Below are positions 13,072 through 21,005 of a stretch of 34,384 bases of DNA, piece by piece. The notes beneath the pieces were generated by a model. The model was given only the letters and a program-made list of their open reading frames with translations, was not told the DNA's origin and did not search any database. The position numbers and the translations under genes are program-made. Every line of letters begins with the position of its first letter. Positions within the stretch are counted from its first letter, which is position 1. The stretch is from an uncultured Pelagibacteraceae bacterium (GTDB lineage: Bacteria > Pseudomonadota > Alphaproteobacteria > Pelagibacterales > Pelagibacteraceae): assembly GCA_902544345.1 (NCBI GenBank), contig CACCBT010000006.1, positions 1 to 34,384 on the forward strand. The letters are read 5' to 3'.

Positions 13072-15192
13072 CTAATTAATTTTTGAAATTTTTAAATAAA
13101 GTCCATAATCAGGTTCTTCATTAAATAAATCATAGTGACTATCTATATTAATTTTGAAACCAGTTAATTCTTTATTATGTGAAAGTTTAGCCGAAGTATC
13201 CTCAATCGACATAGCATAGGAAGATCTGTGAGATCCTCTATAATCTAAGGCAATAATATAGTTATCATTTTTATTATTTTTGGACTGATCTCTAGTATAT
13301 TTAGTCATTAAGGTTAAACCATTATCAGATATAAAATCAAAACCAATACTGCCCATTAAATTATGAGTAGAGTTATTAATGTTTTTTAATGTATAACTTT
13401 GACCATTAGAAGTATAAGAAAATCTTTGCTGTGATGATGGGCTCATATCAGCATAATATTCAAAATCAAAATATGGAATAAAAGAGCCAACTTCAAAATC
13501 GTATGTGTTATCCAAACTTGTTCCTACAGACGAAGTAAAATTTCCAATATATTGATCATCGAATTGTAGGTTTAGTCCTGTCGCTCCAGTCTCGGTGTAA
13601 GCTCCTAAGTGAGTTACTCCGTAGTTGATCTTTAGTTTAGGAGTAAAATTTAATTGATTTTTTGAAAATGTATCTCTTAAACTTAAAGATCCATATAATT
13701 GCTCACCGTATCTATCCCCATCTGTTGAAGTAGAGCCACTATTATTAATTAAATCAGAATTTAAAAAACTTAAACCAATTAAATGATCTGTAAATCTTTG
13801 CTCTCCTTTTGGTTTGCTTTTATAAAAGGTCAAACTAAAAGAACTCATATCTAAAGCACTTCCAAGGTCACCAACATCAATATCATCAGTTCCAAGTCTT
13901 AAAGCAATTCCTCTCATAATATCATCTTCACCCTTTTTATCTGCGCCAAGAGTAATTGCTGACGTACTAATACTTTTTGATGATGATTGGCTTGTATCAC
14001 CTACACTTCCAATACTGATCGTTCCTTCGCTCCAAAAAGACCAGTTTGAATTTTGAAAATTCGTTTCATTATCACCCTCATTTGAAAAATAAATAGGAAT
14101 TAATTGATCTTTTAAGGTATTTAAAATTTCATTATTAAATTGAAACTTTATATTTTGATTTGTTAAATTTGTCCTTCCACTGTTTCGTCTTAACCATTCC
14201 ATTCGATTGAGTACTGGATAAGTTGTATGCTGTATAAGTTTTTTTGTAGTTTCAGACTGTGCTTCTATGGATGCAACATCATCTTTGTCATTAGTCGGAT
14301 CTGTACAAGTTTTAACACCAAATCCACAAGATAAAGTATATTCATAAACATTATCATTCGTAAAATCAGTATGAAACATTTTCGAACCATCATTATTAAA
14401 TGTTAAACCGGTAATTCTAATATCTGTTGTGTAATTAGGTTGAAAGTCACCATTTTTAGTAGCATTTGAAATATTAAAAGGTGAGCTTAAAGAAAATTCT
14501 CTTATATAATTTCTTTCTGCCAGAGGGTTTTCTACAGCTGTTGCAGAATTTGAGATGAATAATTTGTAACCATCTGAACTTAAACTTATACCTTGACGTC
14601 TTCCTCCACCGGAAAAAGTTGATGTTAAAGTATTTGTTTGACTTAATGTGTCAAGATCATAAGCAACCGATAAAGTATATTCGGTAACTGTTCCTACAGT
14701 GGATGAAGTTTGAGTTATTGTGAATAATTTTTTTCCATCATTAGAAAATTTAAATCCTCTTAAATCTCCACTCAATGAAGTACGTTTTCTGTCTGTGTCA
14801 GTAAGACCACCTATGTCATAAGGTGCACTTAAGTCCCATTGATCTATTCCTCTATTTCCAACTTCTCTTCCTATAAGAAACAAAACTGTTCCATCTGAAT
14901 TAAATTCTATATCTTGAGGTGCATCTTGAATTGATCCTATATCGAAAGTCTTTACTGCAACTGGTGGAGATGATAAATCAAATGCAGTGCTAAGGGAATA
15001 TTGTCTTATAGTATCAGTGTTAACACCTAAAATAAACATTGTCTTACCATCTCGACTAAATTTTACTGTAGTCGAAATTGTTTCATCACTGATATCAAAA
15101 TCATCGACATTATTGGGATCTGTAAATGCAAAAGCGTTAACATTAAAAAAAAGAAAAATGATTATGAAAAATATTTTCTTTATAAGTTTCAT
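13072..15192 (-). CDS. Autotransporter-like outer membrane protein with beta-propeller passenger
   Basis: A 706-residue secreted protein. An N-terminal signal peptide ends near NAFA (residue 23). The first 290 residues contain about five repeats of a pattern like F-DGKKLF---Y-LS--FD, as in propeller-type surface proteins. A linker follows with LNRMEWLRRNSGRTN (about residue 330). From about residue 420 the sequence alternates polar and hydrophobic residues rich in Tyr, Phe, Ser and Asn, as in an autotransporter-type beta barrel. The last residues (YLKISKIN) do not end in the usual terminal Phe. Ligand and function are unknown; surface adhesion or binding is a guess. It stands alone between convergent mrp and the methyltransferase gene. 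Confidence 0.75.
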   Translation of the reverse strand: MKLIKKIFFIIIFLFFNVNAFAFTDPNNVDDFDISDETISTTVKFSRDGKTMFILGVNTDTIRQYSLSTAFDLSSPPVAVKTFDIGSIQDAPQDIEFNSDGTVLFLIGREVGNRGIDQWDLSAPYDIGGLTDTDRKRTSLSGDLRGFKFSNDGKKLFTITQTSSTVGTVTEYTLSVAYDLDTLSQTNTLTSTFSGGGRRQGISLSSDGYKLFISNSATAVENPLAERNYIREFSLSSPFNISNATKNGDFQPNYTTDIRITGLTFNNDGSKMFHTDFTNDNVYEYTLSCGFGVKTCTDPTNDKDDVASIEAQSETTKKLIQHTTYPVLNRMEWLRRNSGRTNLTNQNIKFQFNNEILNTLKDQLIPIYFSNEGDNETNFQNSNWSFWSEGTISIGSVGDTSQSSSKSISTSAITLGADKKGEDDIMRGIALRLGTDDIDVGDLGSALDMSSFSLTFYKSKPKGEQRFTDHLIGLSFLNSDLINNSGSTSTDGDRYGEQLYGSLSLRDTFSKNQLNFTPKLKINYGVTHLGAYTETGATGLNLQFDDQYIGNFTSSVGTSLDNTYDFEVGSFIPYFDFEYYADMSPSSQQRFSYTSNGQSYTLKNINNSTHNLMGSIGFDFISDNGLTLMTKYTRDQSKNNKNDNYIIALDYRGSHRSSYAMSIEDTSAKLSHNKELTGFKINIDSHYDLFNEEPDYGLYLKISKIN

Positions 15193-15297
15193 AGGTAGTA
15201 TAATTTTTTTGAAAACTATATCAATTTATCTTTAAGGTCAAAAGATTTATCAAATCGGTTTTCCAGTACCGCTGCGAATAAGAATACAAATTTAAAT

Positions 15298-16476
15298 TCA
15301 TTTATATTTTTTTTCATAAATGTAAAAAAAAATATTATTTTCAAAATCTAATTTATTTCTTTCATAAGTTAAATGTCCTAAGTCTGGATATCTTATTAAT
15401 TCTATAAATTTTTTGTCAATATTATACTCTTTATTGATTAAAGATTTTTCACCATCATTAAAATTATTTCTAAAATACTCGTGATTCATTGAAAAAAAAT
15501 ATTTTGATGTTCTGTGAATATGATTGATGTAATTTCTTGCTGTTTCAGGACTCATCTCACCTAAACTGTTCTTATTTAAAGCTAAATTTATAGAATTATC
15601 TTGAATATTTTCAATTTCCCATGGAGGTAGAAAAATTAAATCATATTCATTTATAATATTACTATTAAACTTCCTTTCACCATAAAATAAATTTTTTTTA
15701 TTTGGGAAGCTTTTTGATAAAAAGTATGAGGCGAGCGTTAGCGTTTCAGGAATATCGAGATCAATATAAGTATAGTTACTAATATTTTTCAATAAATAAT
15801 AAGCTAATTTTCCATATCCGCCACCAATTTCTAATATTTTATTACTCTCGCCCTTTTGGTTCAAGTAGTTAGACAAAATTTTAGAATAAATATGATTTAA
15901 AAAACTACCAATAACCATAAATTTATTATCAATTACTGCTCCAATTTGATTTCCATGTTTAGGGATATCGAGATCGTCCAAGTCTTCGTTCTTATTAAAA
16001 AATTTCCACAATTTTAATTGACCACCAAAAATTTCATTTGATAAAAATTTTTTTAGAAATATATTTTTATTATATTTATTTACTAAATCTTGATTTTCTA
16101 CTCCAAGATATTTTTCCCAATTTCCAAAATTTTGTAGAAAAAATAAAAATTTTTCAACATCATCATTTTTATATGCCTCAACTAAGAAACTAAAATCATT
16201 ATCTATTTGAGACTGCCAAAGTGATGAGGGTTTATAAACTATAGACTTAGCATCCTGTTCACTTTTAATTAATTTGTAAGATTTAAATATTCTATTGGCT
16301 AACGGTAGATCTTTTGTATCAATCTTTTTTAATTTTGAAGTGTATATTCTAATATTAGTCTTATTAAATTTAAATAATAGTAAAAAACCTATTAGATAAG
16401 GATAAAATTTTTTTTTTAAAGTTTTAATTAATCTTTTTTCTAAAACAACTTTTTTTAATTTTATAAATAAGTTCAT
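15298..16476 (-). CDS. Putative sugar O-methyltransferase (NanM-type)
   Basis: A 392-residue SAM-dependent methyltransferase. The SAM-binding motif I is KILEIGGGYGKLAYYLL (about residues 221-237), followed by YTYIDLDIPETLTLASYFL. The arrangement, including a long N-terminal region and a C-terminal segment with SMNHEYFRNNF, matches the family annotated as putative sugar O-methyltransferase, found in polysaccharide loci. Substrate is unknown. Its start abuts the thyX stop (16476/16477). A role in decorating surface glycans is inferred only from family membership. Confidence 0.72.
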   Translation of the reverse strand: MNLFIKLKKVVLEKRLIKTLKKKFYPYLIGFLLLFKFNKTNIRIYTSKLKKIDTKDLPLANRIFKSYKLIKSEQDAKSIVYKPSSLWQSQIDNDFSFLVEAYKNDDVEKFLFFLQNFGNWEKYLGVENQDLVNKYNKNIFLKKFLSNEIFGGQLKLWKFFNKNEDLDDLDIPKHGNQIGAVIDNKFMVIGSFLNHIYSKILSNYLNQKGESNKILEIGGGYGKLAYYLLKNISNYTYIDLDIPETLTLASYFLSKSFPNKKNLFYGERKFNSNIINEYDLIFLPPWEIENIQDNSINLALNKNSLGEMSPETARNYINHIHRTSKYFFSMNHEYFRNNFNDGEKSLINKEYNIDKKFIELIRYPDLGHLTYERNKLDFENNIFFYIYEKKYK

Positions 16477-17424
16477 TTATACGATTTTATCTTCAAAAGA
16501 AAATGAGGTCATTAATTCATTCCATTCTCGCTTAGAAAGCCCTGAATTTTCAAAACTTACTTTTTCACCTTTGACCATTTGTTGTATAATTTTCTTACCT
16601 TTGGCTGAAACATGAACAGCTCCTACTCTATAATCTAAAAATGCAGAATGGGTAATGGGCACCCATTTTTTTACAGTCTCTAACATTACTTCAGCATAAA
16701 CTCTTATCTCATACTGAGCGTGGCTATCAGCTCTTAAAAACAAAAAATTGAGTAAATTTAATAAATCTGTTTTCCAATACCATTGTGTGTAAGAATTCAA
16801 AGTAAGGTTCATTCTAGCGAGTTCTCTTGCGAGGCCGGCTTTGCCTTCGTCTATTGTAGTACCATCAAATTTTTCGTTGAGCATTTTTTCGTAATTTTCG
16901 TACGTTCTTGTAGCATCGTCTTTTAAAATTTTTAAAACTTCATCAGCTTGATCTCCTGTAATTAAATCTCCTCTTCCTTGCCGATTGGAAGTAGACTGGG
17001 CAGATAACTGTTCTTTTGCAGGAATATAAAATTCTTTATCTAATATAGAATACCTCGCTGAATATTCATTCACGTTTGCAGTTCTGTGTCTTATCCATTG
17101 TCTAGCAATAAAAATCGGAAGTTTGACATGATATTTTATTTCGCACATTTCAAAAGGAGTAGAATGCCAATGTCTCATTAAGTATTTTATTAAGCCTTCA
17201 TCTGTTGAAACTTTTTTTGTTCCTTTGCCGTATGAAACCCTTGCTGATTGTACAATAGAACTATCATCACCCATGTAGTCTATTACTCTTACAAAACCAT
17301 GATCTAAAACAGGCAATGCTTCATAAAGAATTTGTTCTAATTGAGAAGAAGTAACTCTTTTAGTAGTGTTTTTTTGTGATTGTTGGTCTGCAATTTCTTG
17401 CTTTTGTTCTTTTGTAAGTTTCAT
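16477..17424 (-). CDS. thyX: FAD-dependent thymidylate synthase ThyX
   Basis: Makes dTMP from dUMP using methylenetetrahydrofolate, with FAD and NADPH as reductant. The ThyX signature [14 protein letters not shown] (RHRxxxxNExSxRY) is intact in the middle of the protein. I place the start at the ATG at 17422-17424 (MKLTKEQKQ), giving 315 residues, somewhat longer than average ThyX. The frame stays open upstream to 17553, but that stretch is the antisense of the tmRNA acceptor piece, so the longer reading is not credible. No thyA is seen nearby. Confidence 0.95.
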   Translation of the reverse strand: MKLTKEQKQEIADQQSQKNTTKRVTSSQLEQILYEALPVLDHGFVRVIDYMGDDSSIVQSARVSYGKGTKKVSTDEGLIKYLMRHWHSTPFEMCEIKYHVKLPIFIARQWIRHRTANVNEYSARYSILDKEFYIPAKEQLSAQSTSNRQGRGDLITGDQADEVLKILKDDATRTYENYEKMLNEKFDGTTIDEGKAGLARELARMNLTLNSYTQWYWKTDLLNLLNFLFLRADSHAQYEIRVYAEVMLETVKKWVPITHSAFLDYRVGAVHVSAKGKKIIQQMVKGEKVSFENSGLSKREWNELMTSFSFEDKIV

Positions 17425-17464
17425 TTTTGAATTAATTATTGAATCTATCCAAAAGAGTTTTATA

Positions 17465-17552
17465 TTAATAGTGTTGGTTTTCCAACTATGACGATAAACG
17501 AATTTCGTAATAAACATCACGGACGTGGGGGCAGTACCCACCACCTCCACCA
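17465..17552 (+). ncRNA. ssrA: tmRNA, acceptor piece of a permuted two-piece ssrA
   Basis: The 3' half of tmRNA precedes the 5' half, as in alphaproteobacterial permuted genes. The T stem-loop is GTGGG, loop GGCAGTA, then CCCAC (about 17525-17541). The acceptor 3' strand CACCTCC and an encoded ACCA end at 17552. CACCTCC pairs with GGGGGTG at the start of the coding piece. The 5' boundary is uncertain; a GTTGG-TTTT-CCAAC hairpin at 17473-17486 lies near it. The piece is charged with alanine and tags proteins on stalled ribosomes. Confidence 0.85.
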
Positions 17553-17564
17553 TTTACAACTTAC

Positions 17565-17733
17565 GGGGGTGAATTAGGATCGACGGGTGTCTAAAAGCTG
17601 TTCTTTCGTACGAGATGGTTCCGACGTAACGGGCTAATTTATAAATGCAAATCAAAAATTTGCACTTGCAGCTTAATTAACTTAGTTAATTAAGTTACGG
17701 GGTCTTGGGGCACCTGGCAACAGAACGCCCCTG
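17565..17733 (+). ncRNA. ssrA: tmRNA, coding piece of a permuted two-piece ssrA
   Basis: The piece begins GGGGGTG (acceptor 5' strand), followed by GAATTAGGATCGACGGG, the D-loop-like tmRNA signature. The tag frame is at 17647-17676: resume codon GCA after TAAAT, reading ANQKFALAA then TAA. A perfect 9-bp inverted repeat (CTTAATTAA/TTAATTAAG) follows the tag. The 3' end is a GGGGC/GCCCC stem (17707-17711 and 17727-17731) around the loop ACCTGGCAACAGAAC, which I recognise as the conserved end of alphaproteobacterial tmRNA coding pieces. The 12-nt spacer to the acceptor piece (17553-17564) would be excised. This 3' end is the parent of all the dispersed core repeats downstream. Confidence 0.85.
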
Positions 17734-17826
17734 CGTATTGGCGTTAACACTTATTAATTCACAACTTTTTTTATTTAGGACTCACATAGGACTCAGTGAA
17801 GAAAGACAAACTTAGTGAGCGGGGGA
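17701..17826 (+). repeat. Core copy R0 with type-B left end (within and after ssrA)
   Basis: Core AACAGAACGCCCC at 17719-17731 is part of the functional tmRNA. The roughly 95 bases beyond it, starting CTGCGTATTGGCG, are nearly the same as those after copy R4 (26801-26896). They contain GGACTCA twice, 11 bp apart (17778-17784 and 17789-17795), then GTGAAGAAAGACAA and GCGGGGGAA. They are interpreted as the left end of the first element. Confidence 0.85.
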
Positions 17827-17828
17827 AC

Positions 17829-18242
17829 TTAATCTAAAACAGGTCCAACTCTATTTTGTTCAAAATAATCTATTAAAAAAAAAGCCATCTTTTGTCCTTT
17901 TATTTTATGTTTTTTATCGAAAACAAAACTCAGTGTTTGAGGATAGACTAATGCACTTGCAGCTACCCAATGATTTTTAACTACTTGGCCAGCTCCGTTA
18001 ACAGATAGATCGTGATACTTTTTCTTCATAAGCTTTTTAGTTATTTTGTATTTTTTAATAATCGGTTGATTATTTTTATCTTCAAAAGCTAATTCTATTA
18101 AATCATCTATTGCTTTTTCTTTTTCTCTAGATTTCTTAAACATTGAATTCATATCAAAATCCATTGATACATCAGATAGAACTCGACTAATCTTAACTAA
18201 CTTAGTTGATTTTTTTATACTTCTAAATATTCCGAAAACCAT
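17829..18242 (-). CDS. Hypothetical protein in the SRA-HNH operon
   Basis: About 137 residues, starting MVFGIFRSIKKSTKLVKI at the ATG at 18242, which overlaps the upstream stop by one base (TAATG). A longer reading from 18299 would overlap the neighbouring gene and is less likely. The protein is lysine-rich and has no signal peptide; I recognise no domain. The C-terminus is FLIDYFEQNRVGPVLD. It is the last of three tightly coupled minus-strand genes, and its stop lies directly at the inner edge of the element's left end. Confidence 0.65.
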   Translation of the reverse strand: MVFGIFRSIKKSTKLVKISRVLSDVSMDFDMNSMFKKSREKEKAIDDLIELAFEDKNNQPIIKKYKITKKLMKKKYHDLSVNGAGQVVKNHWVAASALVYPQTLSFVFDKKHKIKGQKMAFFLIDYFEQNRVGPVLD

Positions 18243-18526
18243 TATTTGCTTGGCCCCCAAATTTTTCCACCCCAAAGATAACTTAAATGAACATAGCACA
18301 TTTTAAAAGAAATTAATCCGCCAATGAACAACAAATAATAGACCCAAGTACTTTCAGCCCAACTAATTGCGAGCCAAATCAAACCTACTCCAAGCGTAAG
18401 ATCAATTAACGCCCAAGCAATCATCGTCCACTTAGGGAATGATTTTCTTAAATCTTTTTTATCTCCAGACCAATAAACCTTTTTAGTATAATCTCTTGTT
18501 GAGTATTGGCTCTTTCTTTTTTTCAT
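18242..18526 (-). CDS. Small two-helix membrane protein
   Basis: A 94-residue protein with two hydrophobic segments (about residues 33-53, IAWALIDLTLGVGLIWLAISW, and 60-78). A basic N-terminus contains YWSGDKKDLRKSFPKW. It overlaps the upstream SRA-HNH-like gene by 4 bases (ATGA) and the downstream gene by one base, so all three are probably one operon. Function is unknown. A membrane partner next to a DNA-targeting nuclease could be an effector or anchor, but this is speculation. Confidence 0.65.
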   Translation of the reverse strand: MKKRKSQYSTRDYTKKVYWSGDKKDLRKSFPKWTMIAWALIDLTLGVGLIWLAISWAESTWVYYLLFIGGLISFKMCYVHLSYLWGGKIWGPSK

Positions 18527-19221
18527 TTTCCGATCTTATCACTCTTTTCTAAATTATGTCTTCTGCAATAAAGTCTAATATTTTTTGCATCTTTAGATGT
18601 TCCACCTTTGCTAAAAGGGATGATGTGATCGTAGTGTAGATGATCAGTTGATCCGCATTTAACACATTTGCCTTTATCTCTATTAAAGACTTCAATTTGA
18701 ACTTCACCAGGTATAATCCGATTATCTTCTTTTAAGTTATCTTTATTAATTTGATATCCATCTACTTTTTCATCTGTTAATAATAATTTAAATTTAAATA
18801 CCATTCTTCCACCTGATTTTTCCTCCCAACCATCAACAAGTTTGAAAACGCCGTTGAAAGTCCACATTCCAGGTTTAATTTTTTGATAAACTCTTATTTT
18901 TTCTGGATCTTTTAACCCATCTTTAAAAAAATGAGATGCTTTCATGAATTTTCCGTTCTCTGTTAATTTGCCATTCGGCGATGCAATTGGCTGATCGAAT
19001 GTATTTGGATCTTTATTTTTGCAATATCTTTTATTTAAATTATGGCCTTCATAAATAATCTCTTTTCCATCTTCACTTATTTTATCTTTGTATGGAGCGT
19101 TTTTAGCAACAGACATTAAAACAATGCTATAATTTTTATCTTTTATTTTGAAATTCATTCCTCGTTCTGGTCTGAAACCCTCAATCTCTTCTATTTTGCG
19201 ATATGGAATAATTTCGTTCAC
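18523..19221 (-). CDS. SRA-like domain fused to HNH endonuclease (type IV restriction-like)
   Basis: About 232 residues. The C-terminal 47 residues form a clear HNH nuclease with zinc-binding cysteines: CVKC, then HYDHIIPFSKGGT, then LYCRRHN. The N-terminal part (GMNFKIKDKNY to KFKLLL) resembles an SRA/YDG modified-base-binding domain, in particular MWTFNGVFKLVDGWEEKSGG and VFKFKLLL near its end. SRA-HNH proteins cut DNA containing modified cytosine. The SRA call is by eye and moderate; HNH is strong. I place the start at the GTG near 19221 (VNEIIPYRK). The frame continues to a GTG at 19254, but that extension lies inside the element-end repeats. It heads a three-gene operon. Confidence 0.65.
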   Translation of the reverse strand: MNEIIPYRKIEEIEGFRPERGMNFKIKDKNYSIVLMSVAKNAPYKDKISEDGKEIIYEGHNLNKRYCKNKDPNTFDQPIASPNGKLTENGKFMKASHFFKDGLKDPEKIRVYQKIKPGMWTFNGVFKLVDGWEEKSGGRMVFKFKLLLTDEKVDGYQINKDNLKEDNRIIPGEVQIEVFNRDKGKCVKCGSTDHLHYDHIIPFSKGGTSKDAKNIRLYCRRHNLEKSDKIGK

Positions 19222-19352
19222 GGACTCATCATAACTGGACTCACTGGTGGGCACAATACGGACTCACCTAGCAAAGAAATAGCCGTTTTTAATGATCTAG
19301 AATTGTTGTATAACGTTAAAAGGTTAAGGGCACCTGGCAACAGAACGCCCCT
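19222..19352 (+). repeat. Type-B right end and core copy R1
   Basis: Four heptamers lie at 19222, 19237, 19249 and 19260 (GGACTCA, GGACTCA, GGGCACA, GGACTCA), spaced 15, 12 and 11 bp. A conserved tract follows (AAATAGCCGTTTTT to AATTGTTGTATAA), then GGTTAAGGGCACCTGGC and the core at 19339-19351. The same layout with identical spacings occurs before R5. The GGACTCA repeats match those at the left end of this interval (17778-17795). Confidence 0.85.
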
Positions 19353-19356
19353 TAAC

Positions 19357-19371
19357 CAACGGAAACCGTTG
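19357..19371. repeat. Perfect 6-bp inverted repeat next to R1
   Basis: CAACGG-AAA-CCGTTG is a short perfect hairpin just beyond core R1, in the left end of the restriction-modification-like element. It may be a recombinase or terminator structure; nothing further can be said from sequence. Confidence 0.4.
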
Positions 19372-19399
19372 ATCCGATTAAAATATCAAATTTAGAACA

Positions 19400-19433
19400 A
19401 CACGAAGTTTTACACGAAGTTTACACGAAGTTT
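19400..19433 (+). repeat. ACACGAAG direct repeats, left end of the RM-like element
   Basis: ACACGAAG occurs at 19400, 19412 and 19423, each followed by TTT, with spacings of 12 and 11 bp. The same octamer occurs three times at the other end of this interval (24607-24671) and was not noticed elsewhere in the window. It is interpreted as arm-type recombinase-binding sites specific to this element. Confidence 0.8.
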
Positions 19434-19453
19434 TAAATCAAAAATTTACGAAC

Positions 19454-19627
19454 TTATTTTTTATTTTTTATTTTAAAACCTTGAGATTCAAGTACTTTGA
19501 TCAAATTTTTTAACTTTTGCTCTCGAGATGTATTTGAGTCCCCTATTTTTTCAAAAAATATTGGTTTTAAACCTCTATCTTTTTTTGATTTAAAATAGTT
19601 TTTTAGTGATTGTATTTTTAGTTTCAT
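19454..19627 (-). CDS. Small basic protein, 57 residues
   Basis: The frame runs from an ATG at 19627 with an AGGAGA ribosome-binding site just upstream (19631-19636), one of the clearest in this region. The product (MKLKIQSLKNYFKSKKDRG ... KIKNKK) is very lysine-rich with a possible helix near SREQKLKNLIKVLESQ. I recognise no family. It is divergent from the gene at 19783 and lies at the edge of the RM-like cluster. A regulatory role is possible from position and size alone. Confidence 0.5.
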   Translation of the reverse strand: MKLKIQSLKNYFKSKKDRGLKPIFFEKIGDSNTSREQKLKNLIKVLESQGFKIKNKK

Positions 19628-19651
19628 TTTTCTCCTTTAGCGTTTTGTTTA

Positions 19652-19688
19652 TAGTCCTAGCAAGTAAAGTTTTTTTAAATCAGGACTA
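19652..19688. promoter_or_regulatory. Inverted repeat in divergent promoter region
   Basis: TAGTCCT (19652-19658) and AGGACTA (19682-19688) form a perfect 7-bp inverted repeat, 23 bases apart, between the divergent 57-residue and 110-residue genes. The gap (19628-19782) must hold the promoters of both. An operator for a cluster regulator is plausible but not shown. Confidence 0.3.
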
Positions 19689-19782
19689 AATCAATACTAA
19701 CAAATCTACAAATTTTTGCCACTATTATTCAATAATATATAAATTGTTAAAGTTGACATCAAAACTTTAATAACTCCAAAAT

Positions 19783-20115
19783 ATGCAACAACTAGAACTG
19801 TTTGATTTCAGAAGAGATATTCTTTTTGAAAGAGATAATCAAATCGCTCGTTTTTATGATGTCCTTAGCGAAACTAATGACGGAATAAGTTATGCTGAAC
19901 ATATAGATCCCAAAAAAAAATTCTCTATATGTGGTATGGATTATGAAGAGTATGTAGACGTTAAAAAGAAATTCTTAAAGGGTTTGACTTATGACCAAAT
20001 ACTCAATTACTTAAAGAAATTTAAGAAGGAAGAAAGATTAGAAAAATATAAAATCTTACTTAAATTTAGAAACATACCTTTTGATGCTGATTTATTTACT
20101 TGGAATAGCGATTAA
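19783..20115 (+). CDS. Hypothetical protein at start of RM-like cluster
   Basis: A 110-residue protein beginning MQQLELFDFRRDILFERDNQ, charged, with no signal peptide or membrane segment. The MQQLELFDF opening resembles beta-clamp-binding (QLxLF) peptides seen in DNA-processing proteins, but this is only a short-motif match. It lies 90 bases upstream of the DNA methyltransferase on the same strand. An upstream TTGACA-like hexamer near 19755 could be part of its promoter. Function is unknown. Confidence 0.6.
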   Translation: MQQLELFDFRRDILFERDNQIARFYDVLSETNDGISYAEHIDPKKKFSICGMDYEEYVDVKKKFLKGLTYDQILNYLKKFKKEERLEKYKILLKFRNIPFDADLFTWNSD

Positions 20116-20204
20116 TTAAATTAAGACCGTTATACTTGCATCTGCGCGTATAACACAACTTGAGACTACATCTAAAAAATATTTCTGATATAAGTTTCTA
20201 ATAT

Positions 20205-21005
20205 ATGGCAGAAAAAATGAATAATCTCTCAGGTAGTGAATGGTTACAGGAGTCATTTTCTATTTGGAGAGGGATCAAGAAAACTAAAGAAGAATTACTA
20301 ACAAAACACCCTGCTTTATTCCCTCAAAAATTACCTCAAAAATTAATAAATCTTTACACAAAAAAAAATGGTGAGTTAATACTAGATCCCTTCATGGGAA
20401 TCGGTTCTACTTTATTGGGATCCATGAACTCAGGTGTAAAATCTATTGGTTTAGATTTAAATAAATCATATGTCTCACTAGCAAAAAAGAGAATTAAAAA
20501 ATATCAAAAAGATTTGTTTAATGAAAAAAAAGTCTTTGAACCTAAAGTTATATGTGATGATGCAAATAATCTTTTAAAATATGTAAAAAAAGAAAGTGTA
20601 GATCTAGCAATAACATCTCCACCATACTGGAACATTTTAAATCAAAAAAGAACTGCTGATCATAAAGAAATTAGAACTTACTCTAAATCAAAAAAAGATT
20701 TAGGAAATATTGAAGATTACGAAAAATTTTTAAATTCTCTAAAAGAAGTGTTTTCAAAAGTATATGATGCACTTAAATTCAACAAAAGATGTATCTCTGT
20801 AGTTATGGATATCAGGAAAAAAGACAAGTTTTTCCCCTTACATGAAGATCAAACAAGAATAATGAAAGAAATAGGTTTTGAGTTAGAGGAATATGTAATT
20901 TGGGATAGACAAATAGATTATAATAATATGAAAACCTTGGGGTACCCATATGTTTTTAGATTTAACAAAGTGCATGAATTTATATGCATATATTGGAAAA
21001 GATAA
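20205..21005 (+). CDS. DNA methyltransferase with TSPPYW motif (N4-cytosine or N6-adenine)
   Basis: A 266-residue amino-methyltransferase. The SAM-binding motif DPFMGIGSTLLG (residues 61-72) precedes the catalytic TSPPYW (residues 137-142), the motif order of gamma-type enzymes. S/TSPPYW is common in N4-cytosine enzymes but also occurs in adenine enzymes, so the modified base is uncertain. No separate target-recognition domain is obvious beyond the C-terminal 100 residues. The gene converges with the nuclease-like gene at 21006 (the two are adjacent with no gap), and a second methyltransferase lies 0.75 kb away. It is the modification component of a probable restriction-modification locus. 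Confidence 0.88.
   Translation: MAEKMNNLSGSEWLQESFSIWRGIKKTKEELLTKHPALFPQKLPQKLINLYTKKNGELILDPFMGIGSTLLGSMNSGVKSIGLDLNKSYVSLAKKRIKKYQKDLFNEKKVFEPKVICDDANNLLKYVKKESVDLAITSPPYWNILNQKRTADHKEIRTYSKSKKDLGNIEDYEKFLNSLKEVFSKVYDALKFNKRCISVVMDIRKKDKFFPLHEDQTRIMKEIGFELEEYVIWDRQIDYNNMKTLGYPYVFRFNKVHEFICIYWKR

Noticed and set aside
15193-15297. tRNA-like sequence (CCAGTACCGCTGCGAATAAG) between the autotransporter and methyltransferase genes
   Set aside because: No cloverleaf can be folded around it; no tRNA gene was recognised anywhere in the window.
17425-17553. N-terminal extension of ThyX ([12 protein letters not shown]...)
   Set aside because: It is the antisense of the tmRNA acceptor piece.
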